Source of the DNA: Mesorhizobium helmanticense
GTDB lineage: Bacteria; Pseudomonadota; Alphaproteobacteria; Rhizobiales; Rhizobiaceae
Direction: 5' to 3'
NCBI RefSeq assembly: GCF_003034915.1
Contig: NZ_PZJX01000018.1
Location: 186,001-250,000 of the forward strand
DNA: 64,000 nt
Part shown: one piece after another, positions 7,790 through 16,552 of the stretch
Layout: each line of letters begins with the position of its first letter
Position numbering within the stretch: position 1 is the stretch's first letter
Notes under the pieces: model-generated
Told to the model about the DNA's origin: nothing
The model's database searches: none
Seen by the model: only the letters and a program-made list of their open reading frames with translations
Made by a program: the position numbers and the translations under genes

Positions 7790-8828
7790 GGCGCCCCAAG
7801 GCAAGGTCCGCTGGGCAATCGTGGGGGCAAGCCAGATCGCCCGCTCATGGGTCGCCAGGGCGATCCAGTCCGTGCCGGATGCGGAACTGGTGGCGGTCGT
7901 CAGCAGGAGTGCCGACCGTGGCCGCGCCTTCGCCGACGATCTCGGGATATCGGTATCCGCGACAAGCCTCGAATCGCTCCTTGCCGAAACCGCGATCGAC
8001 GCGGTCTACGTCTCGACCAACAATGACCGGCATCGCGACGACACGCTCGAAGCCGCGGCGGCGGGCCTGCATGTGCTTTGCGAAAAGCCGCTCGGGCTGA
8101 CCCTGTATGATGCTGTCGAGATGGCCAGGACCTGCGATCGCGCCGGCGTCGTCCTGGCGACGAACCATCATATGCGTGGCGCGGCCACGCACAGGGCGAT
8201 CCGCGACCTGGTGCTTACAGGCCAGATCGGCCGGCCGCTCGCGGCACGCGTCATGTATTGCGAGTACCTTCCCAAGGAATTGCAGACGTGGCGTACGAAA
8301 GACAAGACGCAAGGTGGGGTCATTTATGACCTGACCGTGCACAATGTCGACGTTTTGCGCTTCGTGCTTGCGGACGAACCGGTCGAGGTCATGTCGATGA
8401 AGGCAAGCAGCCTGATCGGCGAGAATGGCGTGGAAGACCAGGTGCAATCCATTGTCAACTTCGCTTCCGGGTTGATTGCCTACATGCATGAGGGCCAGGT
8501 CTTCGCCCATCACGAGACGGCGCTCGAGATCCATGGCACCGAAGGGTCGATCTATGGCCGGGGCATCCTGGATGAGGCGCCGTCCGGTCGTGTCTATATT
8601 CGCCGCGGCACCGAGATGACGGAAATTCCGGTCGAGCCCGCCAACCTCTACGCCACCACGATCGCCCGGTTCAATGCCGCCGTGCTTCATGGCGATCGTC
8701 CGGCGGCGACGGGATGGGACGGCGTCGCCTCGCTTGCCACGGCGCTGGCCGTCAGGCGCTCGGCGCAGGAGGGGGTGCGTGTGTCCGTGCCGCGCTTCGA
8801 GAAAAATCCGCCCATCCCAGTGGCGTGA
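7782..8828 (+). CDS. Gfo/Idh/MocA family oxidoreductase
   Basis: 348 residues. The Rossmann motif is IVGASQIARSW (about residues 13-23) and the family motif is HVLCEKPLG (about residues 97-105) with the usual catalytic Lys. GAGGGAACTCC precedes the ATG. The stop of the DUF1349 gene overlaps it by 8 nt. The protein is expected to be a cytoplasmic NAD(P)-dependent dehydrogenase for a sugar-like or hydroxylated substrate. It differs clearly from the other Gfo/Idh/MocA protein at 431-1501. In a hydroxyproline pathway it has no assigned step, so the cluster may act on a more complex compound. Confidence 0.85.
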   Translation: MTEAPQGKVRWAIVGASQIARSWVARAIQSVPDAELVAVVSRSADRGRAFADDLGISVSATSLESLLAETAIDAVYVSTNNDRHRDDTLEAAAAGLHVLCEKPLGLTLYDAVEMARTCDRAGVVLATNHHMRGAATHRAIRDLVLTGQIGRPLAARVMYCEYLPKELQTWRTKDKTQGGVIYDLTVHNVDVLRFVLADEPVEVMSMKASSLIGENGVEDQVQSIVNFASGLIAYMHEGQVFAHHETALEIHGTEGSIYGRGILDEAPSGRVYIRRGTEMTEIPVEPANLYATTIARFNAAVLHGDRPAATGWDGVASLATALAVRRSAQEGVRVSVPRFEKNPPIPVA

Positions 8829-8890
8829 CATGCCCGTTTTGGCGCTGCCGCAACGCGGATTTCACGGTAGACTTTTGAATGGAATATTGT

Positions 8891-8904
8891 AGATTGGATA
8901 CATT
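8891..8904. promoter_or_regulatory. Candidate GntR/FCD box 2
   Basis: AGATTGGATACATT lies in the 109-nt gap between the Gfo/Idh/MocA gene and the DapA-family gene, 34 bp before the latter's ATG. It differs from the consensus ATATTGGATACAAT at a few edge positions. It suggests a second, internal regulated promoter for the downstream genes. Confidence 0.5.
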
Positions 8905-8937
8905 ATTGCGAAAGCGAGTCCAAGGAGAGACCAGACG

Positions 8938-9849
8938 ATGACGCATTGGCAGGGGGTATTCCCGGCGGTTACGACCAAGCTCGAGCAGGACGGTTCGATC
9001 AATCTCGAAGCGACACAGGCAAGCATCAACCGTCTGATCGACAACGGCGTCTCGGGCATCATCGTCCTGCCGATGCTGGGCGAGAATGCCTCGTTGCTGC
9101 CGGGGGAGAAGGAAGCCGTCATCCGTGCCGCCAGGGAGGTCGTCGCCGGGCGCGTTCCGCTTCTCTCCGGCCTTGCCGAGATATCGACCGCCGGCGCGGT
9201 CGCTGGCGCGCGCGCCTTCCAGGATTATGGCGCCGAAGGCCTGATGGTGTTCCCGAGTCTCGGCTACAAGACCGACCCGCGCGAGACGGCCGAATGGTAC
9301 AAGGCGATCGCCGGCGCCAGCGATCTGCCGATCATGATCTACAACAACCCGATCGCCTATGGCGTCGACGTCACGCCCGCCGTCCTCAAGATGCTGGCCG
9401 ATTGTCAGACCATCGTCGCGGTCAAGGAGGAGACCGGTGACGTGCGCCGCGTCACCGACATGTTCATCGCGCTGGGCAATCGCTTCGATATCTTCTGCGG
9501 CGTCGACGACCAGATCGTCGAAAGCATGTCGCTCGGCGCGACCGGCTGGGTCTCGGGCATGACCAATGCTTGGCCGAAGGAATGCGTCGAGATTTTCAAC
9601 CTGTGCGCGGCCGGCAATTTCGCCAGGGCGCGCGAACTCTACCGTATCATGACGCCGTCCTTCCACCTCGATACGCATGTGAAGCTGGTCCAGTACATCA
9701 AGATGGCCGAGCACCTTGTCTACGGCGCGCCTGAATGGACACGGGCGCCGCGATTGCCGCTGGCCGGCGAGGAGCGCGAGCGCGTCATCGCCACCATCAA
9801 GGCGACGATCGAAGAGCTCAAGCAGACGCAATCGCGCCGCGCTGCCTGA
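8938..9849 (+). CDS. Dihydrodipicolinate synthase (DapA) family lyase/deaminase
   Basis: 303 residues, AAGGAGAGACC in front of the ATG. It is a class I aldolase-type TIM barrel. The Schiff-base Lys lies in VAVKEETGD (about residue 163) and the catalytic Tyr in IMIYNNP. The carboxylate-binding loop reads GENAS, not the GTTGE of true DapA, so it is not the lysine-biosynthetic enzyme. In hydroxyproline clusters a DapA-like deaminase converts 1-pyrroline-4-hydroxy-2-carboxylate to alpha-ketoglutarate semialdehyde, and the following aldehyde dehydrogenase would fit that product. The assignment is inference from context; a 2-keto-3-deoxy sugar acid aldolase is the main alternative. Confidence 0.8.
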   Translation: MTHWQGVFPAVTTKLEQDGSINLEATQASINRLIDNGVSGIIVLPMLGENASLLPGEKEAVIRAAREVVAGRVPLLSGLAEISTAGAVAGARAFQDYGAEGLMVFPSLGYKTDPRETAEWYKAIAGASDLPIMIYNNPIAYGVDVTPAVLKMLADCQTIVAVKEETGDVRRVTDMFIALGNRFDIFCGVDDQIVESMSLGATGWVSGMTNAWPKECVEIFNLCAAGNFARARELYRIMTPSFHLDTHVKLVQYIKMAEHLVYGAPEWTRAPRLPLAGEERERVIATIKATIEELKQTQSRRAA

Positions 9850-9943
9850 TCCGCGGGGATGTTCGGACCACCACCGGAAATTCCGCGTCGCCGGCCGCGC
9901 CTTCGAGGAGGCGCGACCGGCGGATGTACTAGGAACGGATTGC

Positions 9944-11443
9944 ATGCATAAGATTCCCACATTCGGCGCGTCCGACCTGAAGCAGGTCCGCGAGACGGCG
10001 CGGCGGCTGGATTCGGCCTGGATCGGCGGCGGCTTTTCCCGCGACGGCGGCTCCGACGTCAAAAGCATCATGTCTCCCTTCGACGGGGAGACGATCAGCG
10101 AAGTCGCCTTTGCCAGCGAGAGGCAAGTGGATCTTGCCGTGCAGGCCGCCCGCGCGGCGCTGAAGGCGGACTGGGGTACGATGGGGCACGAAGGACGCGC
10201 GGTGTTGATCCGTGCGCTGGCGGACGCGGTCGAAAGAAACTGGCTCGAATTGGCGCTTCTCGAAAGCCTCGATGTCGGCAAGCCGATCCTGCATTCCTAC
10301 AATGACGATGTGCCGACGACTGTCGGCGTGCTGCGCTGGTATGCCAGCCTGACGGAGACCGCCTATGATCTCAGCCCGGCACGCCGCAAGGGCGTGCTCA
10401 GCCAGATCGTGCGCGAGCCGCAAGGCGTCGTCGGCATCGTCCTGCCCTGGAACTACCCGCTGACCACGCTGGCGCTGAAGATCGGCCCGGCGCTGGCCGC
10501 CGGCAACACCGTCGTCTGCAAGCCGGCCGACGACACGCCGCTGACCACGCTGCGGCTGGCCGAACTCGCGATCGAAGCGGGGTTCCCGGCCGGCGTCATC
10601 AACGTCGTCCCCGGCACTGGGCCGGTCGCCGGAAAGGCGCTGGGGCTGCATGGCGATGTTTCGGCGATCAATTTCACCGGCTCGACCGCCACCGGACGCC
10701 GCTTCCTGCACTATTCCGCCGATTCGAACCTGAAGGAAATTTCGCTGGAATGCGGCGGCAAGAATCCCGCCATCATCCTGCCCGACGTCACGTCGCTGGA
10801 CCGTTTCGCCGACGACATCTCGACCGGCTTCCTGATGAATTCCGGCCAGCTCTGTTCGTCCATATCGAGGGTTCTCGCGCCGCACGCGTTGGAGGGCGAT
10901 CTCCGCGACATGCTCGTCGCCAAGATGAGGGAATGGCCGATCGGCGATCCCTTCGATCCGGCCACGCGCATCGGGCCGCTGGTCAGCGACGCCCACGCCG
11001 CCAAGGTCAATCGCGCCGTCGACATCGAGAAGCAGCGCAACAATGATTTCAGCGTGTCGGCAGCCGAAACCAAAGGCGCATCGCCGCGCCTGGTCGAGCC
11101 GGTCGTTTTCTTCAATGTCGCCGAAGGCGCCGATGCTTGGAAAGAAGAGGTGTTCGGCCCGGTTCTCTCCGTCAGGTTCTACGACGATCTCGCCAGCGCC
11201 ATCCGCAGTGCGAACGATACGCAATATGGCCTCAGCGCCTATGTCTTCGGCGAGAATCCGCGCGCAATTCGCGAGGCGTCCACCACGCTCGACGCGGGTT
11301 TCGTGGCGATCAACGCCTTCTGCGAAGGCGATTTCACCACCCCGTTCGGCGGCTTCAAGACATCCGGCTTCGGTGGCAAGGACAAGGGCATCCATTCGCT
11401 CGACCAGTATTCGCGGACCAAAAGCATCTGGTGGGCGACATAA
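9944..11443 (+). CDS. Aldehyde dehydrogenase family protein
   Basis: 499 residues from MHKIPTFGAS, chosen because AGGAA precedes it and the family N-terminus starts here. The catalytic Cys is in NSGQLCSS, the general-base Glu in SLECGGKNP, and the substrate-channel motif is VLPWNYPL. Full family length. It oxidises an aldehyde to an acid with NAD(P)+. Placed after the DapA-family gene it could be an alpha-ketoglutarate semialdehyde dehydrogenase, the last step to 2-oxoglutarate; with the GMC oxidoreductase downstream it could also oxidise the aldehyde made by that enzyme, in the manner of BetB with BetA. The sequence alone does not decide. Confidence 0.85.
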   Translation: MHKIPTFGASDLKQVRETARRLDSAWIGGGFSRDGGSDVKSIMSPFDGETISEVAFASERQVDLAVQAARAALKADWGTMGHEGRAVLIRALADAVERNWLELALLESLDVGKPILHSYNDDVPTTVGVLRWYASLTETAYDLSPARRKGVLSQIVREPQGVVGIVLPWNYPLTTLALKIGPALAAGNTVVCKPADDTPLTTLRLAELAIEAGFPAGVINVVPGTGPVAGKALGLHGDVSAINFTGSTATGRRFLHYSADSNLKEISLECGGKNPAIILPDVTSLDRFADDISTGFLMNSGQLCSSISRVLAPHALEGDLRDMLVAKMREWPIGDPFDPATRIGPLVSDAHAAKVNRAVDIEKQRNNDFSVSAAETKGASPRLVEPVVFFNVAEGADAWKEEVFGPVLSVRFYDDLASAIRSANDTQYGLSAYVFGENPRAIREASTTLDAGFVAINAFCEGDFTTPFGGFKTSGFGGKDKGIHSLDQYSRTKSIWWAT

Positions 11444-11491
11444 AGGCTGGCCGGACGTATTCTTTTGGGCACAAGTGAAGGTAAGTTCGAT

Positions 11492-13129
11492 ATGGCATCC
11501 AAGGCGTATGACTACATTGTCGTCGGAGCGGGCGCCGCCGGTTCGATCGTCGCCGCCAGGCTAGGCGAGGACAGGAGCGCTCGCGTTCTCGTCCTGGAAG
11601 CCGGCCCGAGCGACAACTCCATCTATGTGCGCATGCCGGCTGCCATGTCCTACCCGCTGACCGACCGGCGCCGGACATGGAGCTTCGAGACGGGACCTGA
11701 AGAGGCGCTCGGCGGGCGCATGATCACGCATGTCAGGGGCAAGATGCTGGGCGGTTCCGGCTCGCTCAACGGCATGGTCTATGTGCGCGGCAATCCGCGC
11801 GACTTCGATGCGTGGGCCAAGGACGGCCTGCCGGGCTGGTCCTTCGCCCACTGCCTGCCTTACTTCAAGCGGCTGGAGACCTACGACAAGGGCGCCAACA
11901 CCTATCGCGGCGGCGATGGGCCGATCGCGATCACCACGTTGAAAGGCGATCTGCCGGTCTTCGAGGCGTTTCTCGAGGCTGGCCAGCAGGCGGGCCATCC
12001 GCTCAATCCCGACTACAATGCCTACCGTCAGGAAGGCGTCCATATCTACCAGGCGAATATCGACAGGGGCGTGCGGGCCAGCGGCGGCAGGGCCTATCTC
12101 AGGCCCGCGCTGCGCAAGGGCAATGTCGACCTCAAGCTGGACGCATTGGTGCACCGGATCGACTTCGACGGCAAGCGCGCGGTCGGCGTGACCTATGAGG
12201 TTGACGGCGCGATCCACACCGTCGAGGCCGGACGCGAGGTGGTGCTGTGCGGCGGCGCCTTCAACTCGCCGCAGATTCTGCTTCTGTCCGGCGTCGGTCC
12301 CTCCGAGGAGTTGCGCGCACTCGGCGTCAAGCCGGTTGCGGATGTGCCGGGCGTGGGCAAGGGCCTCGTCGACCACGTCGCCGTTTCAGTGCGCTACAGG
12401 GCGTCGCGCCAGGGCGTCTCCCCGGCCATGGACCTGAACATGTTCAAGATGGGCCTGATCGGGGCGCGATGGCTGTTCCTGCGCTCCGGCCTCGGCGTGA
12501 CCAATCTCTGGGAAGTCGGCACATTCTTCAGGAGCAGCGCGGCCGCCGACTATGCCAACATCCAGCACGAGTTTTTGCCGATGCTCGGCGAACTGATGCA
12601 TGGCAAGGTCAATATCGAAGAAGGGTTCCAATACCAGACTTGCCTGATGCGGCCGAAGAGCCGGGGCGCCGTCACGTTGAAATCGGCCGATCCGCGCTCC
12701 CATCCCTCCATCGTTTCCAACTACCTCGCCCATCCGCAGGACCAGCGGGATCTGATCGACGGCGTGCGCCACACCGACGAGATCATCCAGCAGCGCGCCT
12801 GGGACGACATGCGCGGGCAAGCCCTGACGCCGGGGCTGAGGACGATGCCCGATGCCGAAGTGCTTGCCTGGCTAAAGGAGAATCTCGGCACGCAATACCA
12901 CCCTTGCTCGACATGCCGGATGGGCGTCGACGACATGTCGGTCGTCGATGCCGACGGCAAGGTGCATGAGACCGAGGGGCTGCGTGTCATCGATGCGTCG
13001 GTCATGCCGCGCATCACCAGCGGCAATTTGCACTGCCCGACCATGATGATTGCGGAAAAGCTTGTCGACCGTGTGCGCGGGCGCGAACCACTGCCGCCAC
13101 AGATCGTCGACTACGCGGATCGGCATTGA
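11492..13129 (+). CDS. GMC family FAD-dependent oxidoreductase (choline dehydrogenase-like)
   Basis: 545 residues. The FAD-binding motif GAGAAGSIVAARL is at the N-terminus, followed by the GMC signature region GGSGSLNGMVYVRGNP and the C-terminal active site QYHPCSTCRMG with the conserved His. The closing segment is SGNLHCPTMMIAEKLVD. Family members oxidise primary or secondary alcohols and pass electrons to FAD. It follows the aldehyde dehydrogenase by 48 nt, a pairing also seen in alcohol-to-acid pathways such as choline to betaine. No signal peptide is visible. The substrate is unknown. Confidence 0.87.
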   Translation: MASKAYDYIVVGAGAAGSIVAARLGEDRSARVLVLEAGPSDNSIYVRMPAAMSYPLTDRRRTWSFETGPEEALGGRMITHVRGKMLGGSGSLNGMVYVRGNPRDFDAWAKDGLPGWSFAHCLPYFKRLETYDKGANTYRGGDGPIAITTLKGDLPVFEAFLEAGQQAGHPLNPDYNAYRQEGVHIYQANIDRGVRASGGRAYLRPALRKGNVDLKLDALVHRIDFDGKRAVGVTYEVDGAIHTVEAGREVVLCGGAFNSPQILLLSGVGPSEELRALGVKPVADVPGVGKGLVDHVAVSVRYRASRQGVSPAMDLNMFKMGLIGARWLFLRSGLGVTNLWEVGTFFRSSAAADYANIQHEFLPMLGELMHGKVNIEEGFQYQTCLMRPKSRGAVTLKSADPRSHPSIVSNYLAHPQDQRDLIDGVRHTDEIIQQRAWDDMRGQALTPGLRTMPDAEVLAWLKENLGTQYHPCSTCRMGVDDMSVVDADGKVHETEGLRVIDASVMPRITSGNLHCPTMMIAEKLVDRVRGREPLPPQIVDYADRH

Positions 13130-13227
13130 TGTATGTCGCCCAAAAGTGTGCAGCGGTTTTGGGATCACATGCATGACAAAGGCTGACCAAGGATCTCGAT
13201 TGGAAGGCTGGATTGGATCGGAATGAA

Positions 13228-13241
13228 ATATTGGATACGAT
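13228..13241. promoter_or_regulatory. Candidate GntR/FCD box 3 (autoregulation)
   Basis: ATATTGGATACGAT lies 28-41 bp before the GntR start codon. A second partial copy, GATTGGATCG, sits at 13211-13220. Position and similarity to the other boxes suggest that the regulator controls its own gene. Confidence 0.55.
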
Positions 13242-13268
13242 CGCCCGATAAATAGAGCGATTCTGGAA

Positions 13269-13958
13269 ATGCCTGCCATGTCGACTTCGCCCAAGCCTCT
13301 GTTGCAGCGCCAGACCGTCACCGCGATGGTCGCGGAATATATCGCCGCCAAGATCATCGGCGGCGACTATCCGGGCGGCCATCAGATCCGCCAGGAGGCG
13401 ATAGCGGCCGAGCTGGGGGTCAGCCGCATTCCCGTGCGCGAGGCGCTGCTGCAATTGGAAGCGGAAGGTCTTGTCGTCATCAGGACGCATCGCGGCGCGG
13501 TCGTCTCCGATCTGTCGGCCGACGATGCGATCGACCTTTTCGATGCACGGCTTCTGCTGGAGCCCTTCCTCGTCAAGAAGGCCATCGCGCGCATGTCCAA
13601 CCAGGATATCGCCAATGCCGAGCGCGCTCTTCAGGATTACGAGGCTGCTATTGCCAGGGGCGATCCGAAGGAACTCAGCCGTCTCAACTGGGCCTTCCAC
13701 ACGGCGCTGCTCGAGCCCTCCATGCGGCCGCGTTCGATGGCGGTGCTGCAAACGCTCTACAGTTCGGCGGATCGCTATCTGCGCCTGCAGATCGAACCGC
13801 TGAAGGCCCAGACCAAGGCGCTGCAGGAACATCGCGACATCTTCGAGGCCTATCGCCTGCGTGACGCGGTCGAAACGTCGAGGCTGCTCAAGAAGCATGT
13901 CGCCGACGCCGCGGAAGAGATCGTCAGCCAGCTCAAGCGGGGCGAGGCAGCCGGCTGA
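13269..13958 (+). CDS. GntR family transcriptional regulator (FadR/FCD subfamily)
   Basis: 229 residues; an alternative ATG at 13278 (MSTSPK) is equally possible. The N-terminal winged helix contains the GntR pattern IRQEAIAAELGVSRIPVREA followed by LEAEGLVVI. The C-terminal all-helical FCD domain has the metal-ligand pattern typical of the family (Asp in LFDARLLLEP, His in FHTALLE, His in EHRDIFEAY). It likely binds a small organic acid or imino acid. The hydroxyproline regulator of Sinorhizobium (HypR) is also a GntR protein. Four copies of an ATATTGGATACAAT-like box lie before the racemase, the DapA-family gene, this gene and the PotD-like gene, making it the probable local regulator. Confidence 0.88.
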   Translation: MPAMSTSPKPLLQRQTVTAMVAEYIAAKIIGGDYPGGHQIRQEAIAAELGVSRIPVREALLQLEAEGLVVIRTHRGAVVSDLSADDAIDLFDARLLLEPFLVKKAIARMSNQDIANAERALQDYEAAIARGDPKELSRLNWAFHTALLEPSMRPRSMAVLQTLYSSADRYLRLQIEPLKAQTKALQEHRDIFEAYRLRDAVETSRLLKKHVADAAEEIVSQLKRGEAAG

Positions 13959-13999
13959 TCCTGTCCCGGATTTTTCGATTCCGGCCCGTTCGCAGGTCC

Positions 14000-15100
14000 C
14001 TATTCGCCGTGCAGAGTGCTGCCGCTTTGGCGGTCGAAGACATAGATATCCTGCGGCTCGACAAAGAGCGGAAGTTCGCTTCCTCGTCGTAGCGAACCAT
14101 CGGGTGGTACGCGCGCGACCGCCTTTGTGCCCGCGATGGTGAAGTGAACGAGCGTATCCATTCCAAGCGGTTCGACGAGTTCCGCGGTGGCGTTGATCCT
14201 GCTTCCGGATCGGCCGTCTTTTGGGCCGGGCGAAAGATGTTCGGGCCGGATGCCGAGGTCGACAACCTGTCCCGTCACATCGGCGAACCTGGAGACGTCG
14301 CTCGGCAGTTCGAGGCGCGCACCATCGGACAGGACGCCGCTGAATTGATTTTCGTTTCGTTCGAGCGTCGCGCTGAGGAAATTCATGCCCGGCGATCCGA
14401 TGAATCCAGCCACGAACTTGGTCGCGGGTCTCAGATATAGCTCCTGAGGCGGCGCGATCTGCTCGATCCTTCCGGCATTCATTACCACGACCCGGTCGGC
14501 AAGCGTCATCGCCTCGATCTGATCATGCGTGACATAGACGGTTGTGGTCGGCACCGCTTCGTGGATCTGCTTGATCTCGGCGCGCATCTGGACGCGGAGT
14601 TTGGCGTCGAGATTCGAAAGCGGTTCGTCGAAAAGAAAGACCGCCGGATTCCTGATCATCGCGCGTCCCATGGCAACGCGCTGGCGCTGTCCGCCAGAGA
14701 GTTGCCTTGGTTTGCGTTTGAGCAGGTGCTCGATGTCCAGGATCCGCGCGGTCTCGGCCAGCCGCGTCTGGACTTCGCCACGCGGCGTCTTCTTCAAACG
14801 CAACCCGAACGTGATGTTGTCCTCGACCGAGAGATGCGGGTAGAGCGCGTAATTCTGGAAAACCATGGCGATGTCGCGTTCTCCCGGCAACAGGTCGTTG
14901 ACACGCCGCTCGCCGATCTTGATCTCGCCATCCGTTATCGTCTCCAGCCCCGCGATCATGCGCAGCGTGGTGGACTTTCCGCAGCCGGAAGGGCCGACCA
15001 GGACCACGAATTCGTGATCCTTGATCGAGAGATCGATCCCGTGAACGGTTTGAACGCCTCCATAGGCTTTCACGACTTTGTTCAGCTCGATGGCTGTCAT
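14000..15100 (-). CDS. ABC transporter ATP-binding protein, UgpC/MsmK/MalK type
   Basis: 366 residues. Walker A is GPSGCGKST (about residues 36-44), the Q-loop VFQNYALYPH, the signature LSGGQRQRVA, Walker B FLFDEPLSNLD and the switch His VTHDQ. The C-terminal 120 residues form the TOBE/MalK regulatory domain (LGIRPEHL). It is part of the leftward M24/M81 operon and is the obvious ATPase for the binding protein and two permeases divergently encoded at 19502-22596, which lack one. It could also serve the ATPase-less importer at 1503-5700, since UgpC/MsmK-type ATPases are often shared. Confidence 0.9.
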   Translation of the reverse strand: MTAIELNKVVKAYGGVQTVHGIDLSIKDHEFVVLVGPSGCGKSTTLRMIAGLETITDGEIKIGERRVNDLLPGERDIAMVFQNYALYPHLSVEDNITFGLRLKKTPRGEVQTRLAETARILDIEHLLKRKPRQLSGGQRQRVAMGRAMIRNPAVFLFDEPLSNLDAKLRVQMRAEIKQIHEAVPTTTVYVTHDQIEAMTLADRVVVMNAGRIEQIAPPQELYLRPATKFVAGFIGSPGMNFLSATLERNENQFSGVLSDGARLELPSDVSRFADVTGQVVDLGIRPEHLSPGPKDGRSGSRINATAELVEPLGMDTLVHFTIAGTKAVARVPPDGSLRRGSELPLFVEPQDIYVFDRQSGSTLHGE

Positions 15101-15127
15101 CGGACCCTCCGGTGCCGGATCTCAGGG

Positions 15128-16495
15128 CTATCTATCGCGGACGAGGACGTTGTCGCTCGCGAGCCAGAACGGCGCGAAATAAAGCGGTGTCGAGGAAAGC
15201 GGCAGGATGTCCGGCCGCAGGTCCACGCCGAGCTTGTCCTTCATGAAGTCGCGACGCGCCGCCATGCGCTTGAAGACCGCCGGATGTTTGGTCTCCAGCT
15301 CGGCCCGAAGCGCGTCATCGGCAAGGACAACCGCGTCCTCGCAGTTTAGCGCCCAGCCATCGGCGATCGGCGTCGGGATGATATCGACCTGGAAATGCTT
15401 GCCCGAGCGGATACGATCCCCGGATCCTGGCCGGATCGGGCTGTGCGTCCATTCCTCGTAGCCGCCGAGATGGCCCGGGTTGAGCGCCGGCTTCAGCTTC
15501 GCTTTCGCGAGCGTCGATGTCACGGCCTCATGGATGGCGCCGCCCTCGACACCGATTGCGGCCGTCTCGTACCAGGAGATCAAGCCCTGGAAGTAGCCTT
15601 TGGCAATTGCGAGAAATTCGTCATTGGCACGATCGAGAAGGCCTGCCCGCGAGGAAAGACCGCCCCAGTGTCCGATCGCGGTCGTCACGCCATCGCCCCG
15701 CCCAAGCTTGCGGCCCGTTGCGCTCCGCAGGCCGATCACCGGCTCGCCCTTGCTGGCTGACGCGAACATGGTGTGGACGTTCAGTGGGTCTCCGGCATAG
15801 CCCATGCGCGAAACGGCGTCGAACTCGCTGTCGCCCTCCCGCACTCCCGAAACAATCCGCCACATTGCCGACGAGCTGCGCAATGCAGCCCACTCGAACG
15901 CTGCGATCTGATCGGCATCGATGGTGACGGCGATGCCGTTTTCAGGATGCATCAGAACATGGGTCGCGTCCCGCAATCCGCCGGAAGCGCCGACCGCCCG
16001 CTGGAATGCCTGCACGTAGACTGCGGGAACGAAATAGGCGGTTTCGACAGCGTCGTCCTCGAATGGTTCGAGATATTTCCAGCCCACCAGCCCTACGGTG
16101 TCGCCTGCCTTTATTCCAGCATCGCCGAGACGGTCGGAGAAGCGAGGGAAGCGAGAGCGATCCTGCGCCATCAGGCTCAATGTCTGGGCCAGAAGCACGC
16201 TCATCCCGGGCAGACGCGCCAGCGGCGCGTAGCTCTCGCACTCGTTGCCCGTGACAAGCACGCGCTTGTTGTTTGGCCCAAGCAGGAGGAAGGCTTCCTC
16301 GAAGCGCGGCTCGAAACCGCTCAGGAAAGCGATGTTGCCGAAATGCTCCCGGTCCGCATAGATCGCCAGCCAGTCGCATCCTGCCCTGTCGTAAGCAGCG
16401 CGGGCGCGCGCATCATATGTCTCAACGGGAATGTCCGGCTTTTCGCCGGGGGAACCGAAGTCCGGCAACCGAACGGATGTGAGGGAAATGGTCAT
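15128..16495 (-). CDS. M24-fold (creatinase/aminopeptidase P-like) protein with degenerate metal site
   Basis: 455 residues with the creatinase N-terminal domain and a C-terminal pita-bread domain. Where M24 metalloenzymes carry two metal-binding Asp residues, this protein reads TAIGHWGG and LSSRAG (about residues 271-284), with neither Asp present. The His-containing GHLGGYEEW (341-349) and the final Glu in NCEDAVV (384-390) remain, and the middle Glu position reads FQVDIIP. Creatinase itself is an M24-fold hydrolase without metal, so a non-metallo C-N hydrolase is a reasonable guess. It lies between the ATPase and the M81 peptidase of the ROK-flanked module. Its substrate probably comes from that importer. 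Confidence 0.75.
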   Translation of the reverse strand: MTISLTSVRLPDFGSPGEKPDIPVETYDARARAAYDRAGCDWLAIYADREHFGNIAFLSGFEPRFEEAFLLLGPNNKRVLVTGNECESYAPLARLPGMSVLLAQTLSLMAQDRSRFPRFSDRLGDAGIKAGDTVGLVGWKYLEPFEDDAVETAYFVPAVYVQAFQRAVGASGGLRDATHVLMHPENGIAVTIDADQIAAFEWAALRSSSAMWRIVSGVREGDSEFDAVSRMGYAGDPLNVHTMFASASKGEPVIGLRSATGRKLGRGDGVTTAIGHWGGLSSRAGLLDRANDEFLAIAKGYFQGLISWYETAAIGVEGGAIHEAVTSTLAKAKLKPALNPGHLGGYEEWTHSPIRPGSGDRIRSGKHFQVDIIPTPIADGWALNCEDAVVLADDALRAELETKHPAVFKRMAARRDFMKDKLGVDLRPDILPLSSTPLYFAPFWLASDNVLVRDR

Positions 16496-16552
16496 TGGGG
16501 GTCCTTTTGTTCGTGTCGGTGCAACAGCAGTGAAAATCGACTGCGAGGGAGA

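Noticed and set aside
8938..9849. Lysine-biosynthesis DapA
   Set aside because: The GTTGE-type pyruvate/semialdehyde loop is GENAS and the gene lies in a catabolic, GntR-controlled cluster.
8752..10281. 509-codon open frame on the minus strand
   Set aside because: It spans the DapA-family and aldehyde dehydrogenase genes in the opposite direction, has no recognisable domain, and crosses two real gene boundaries.
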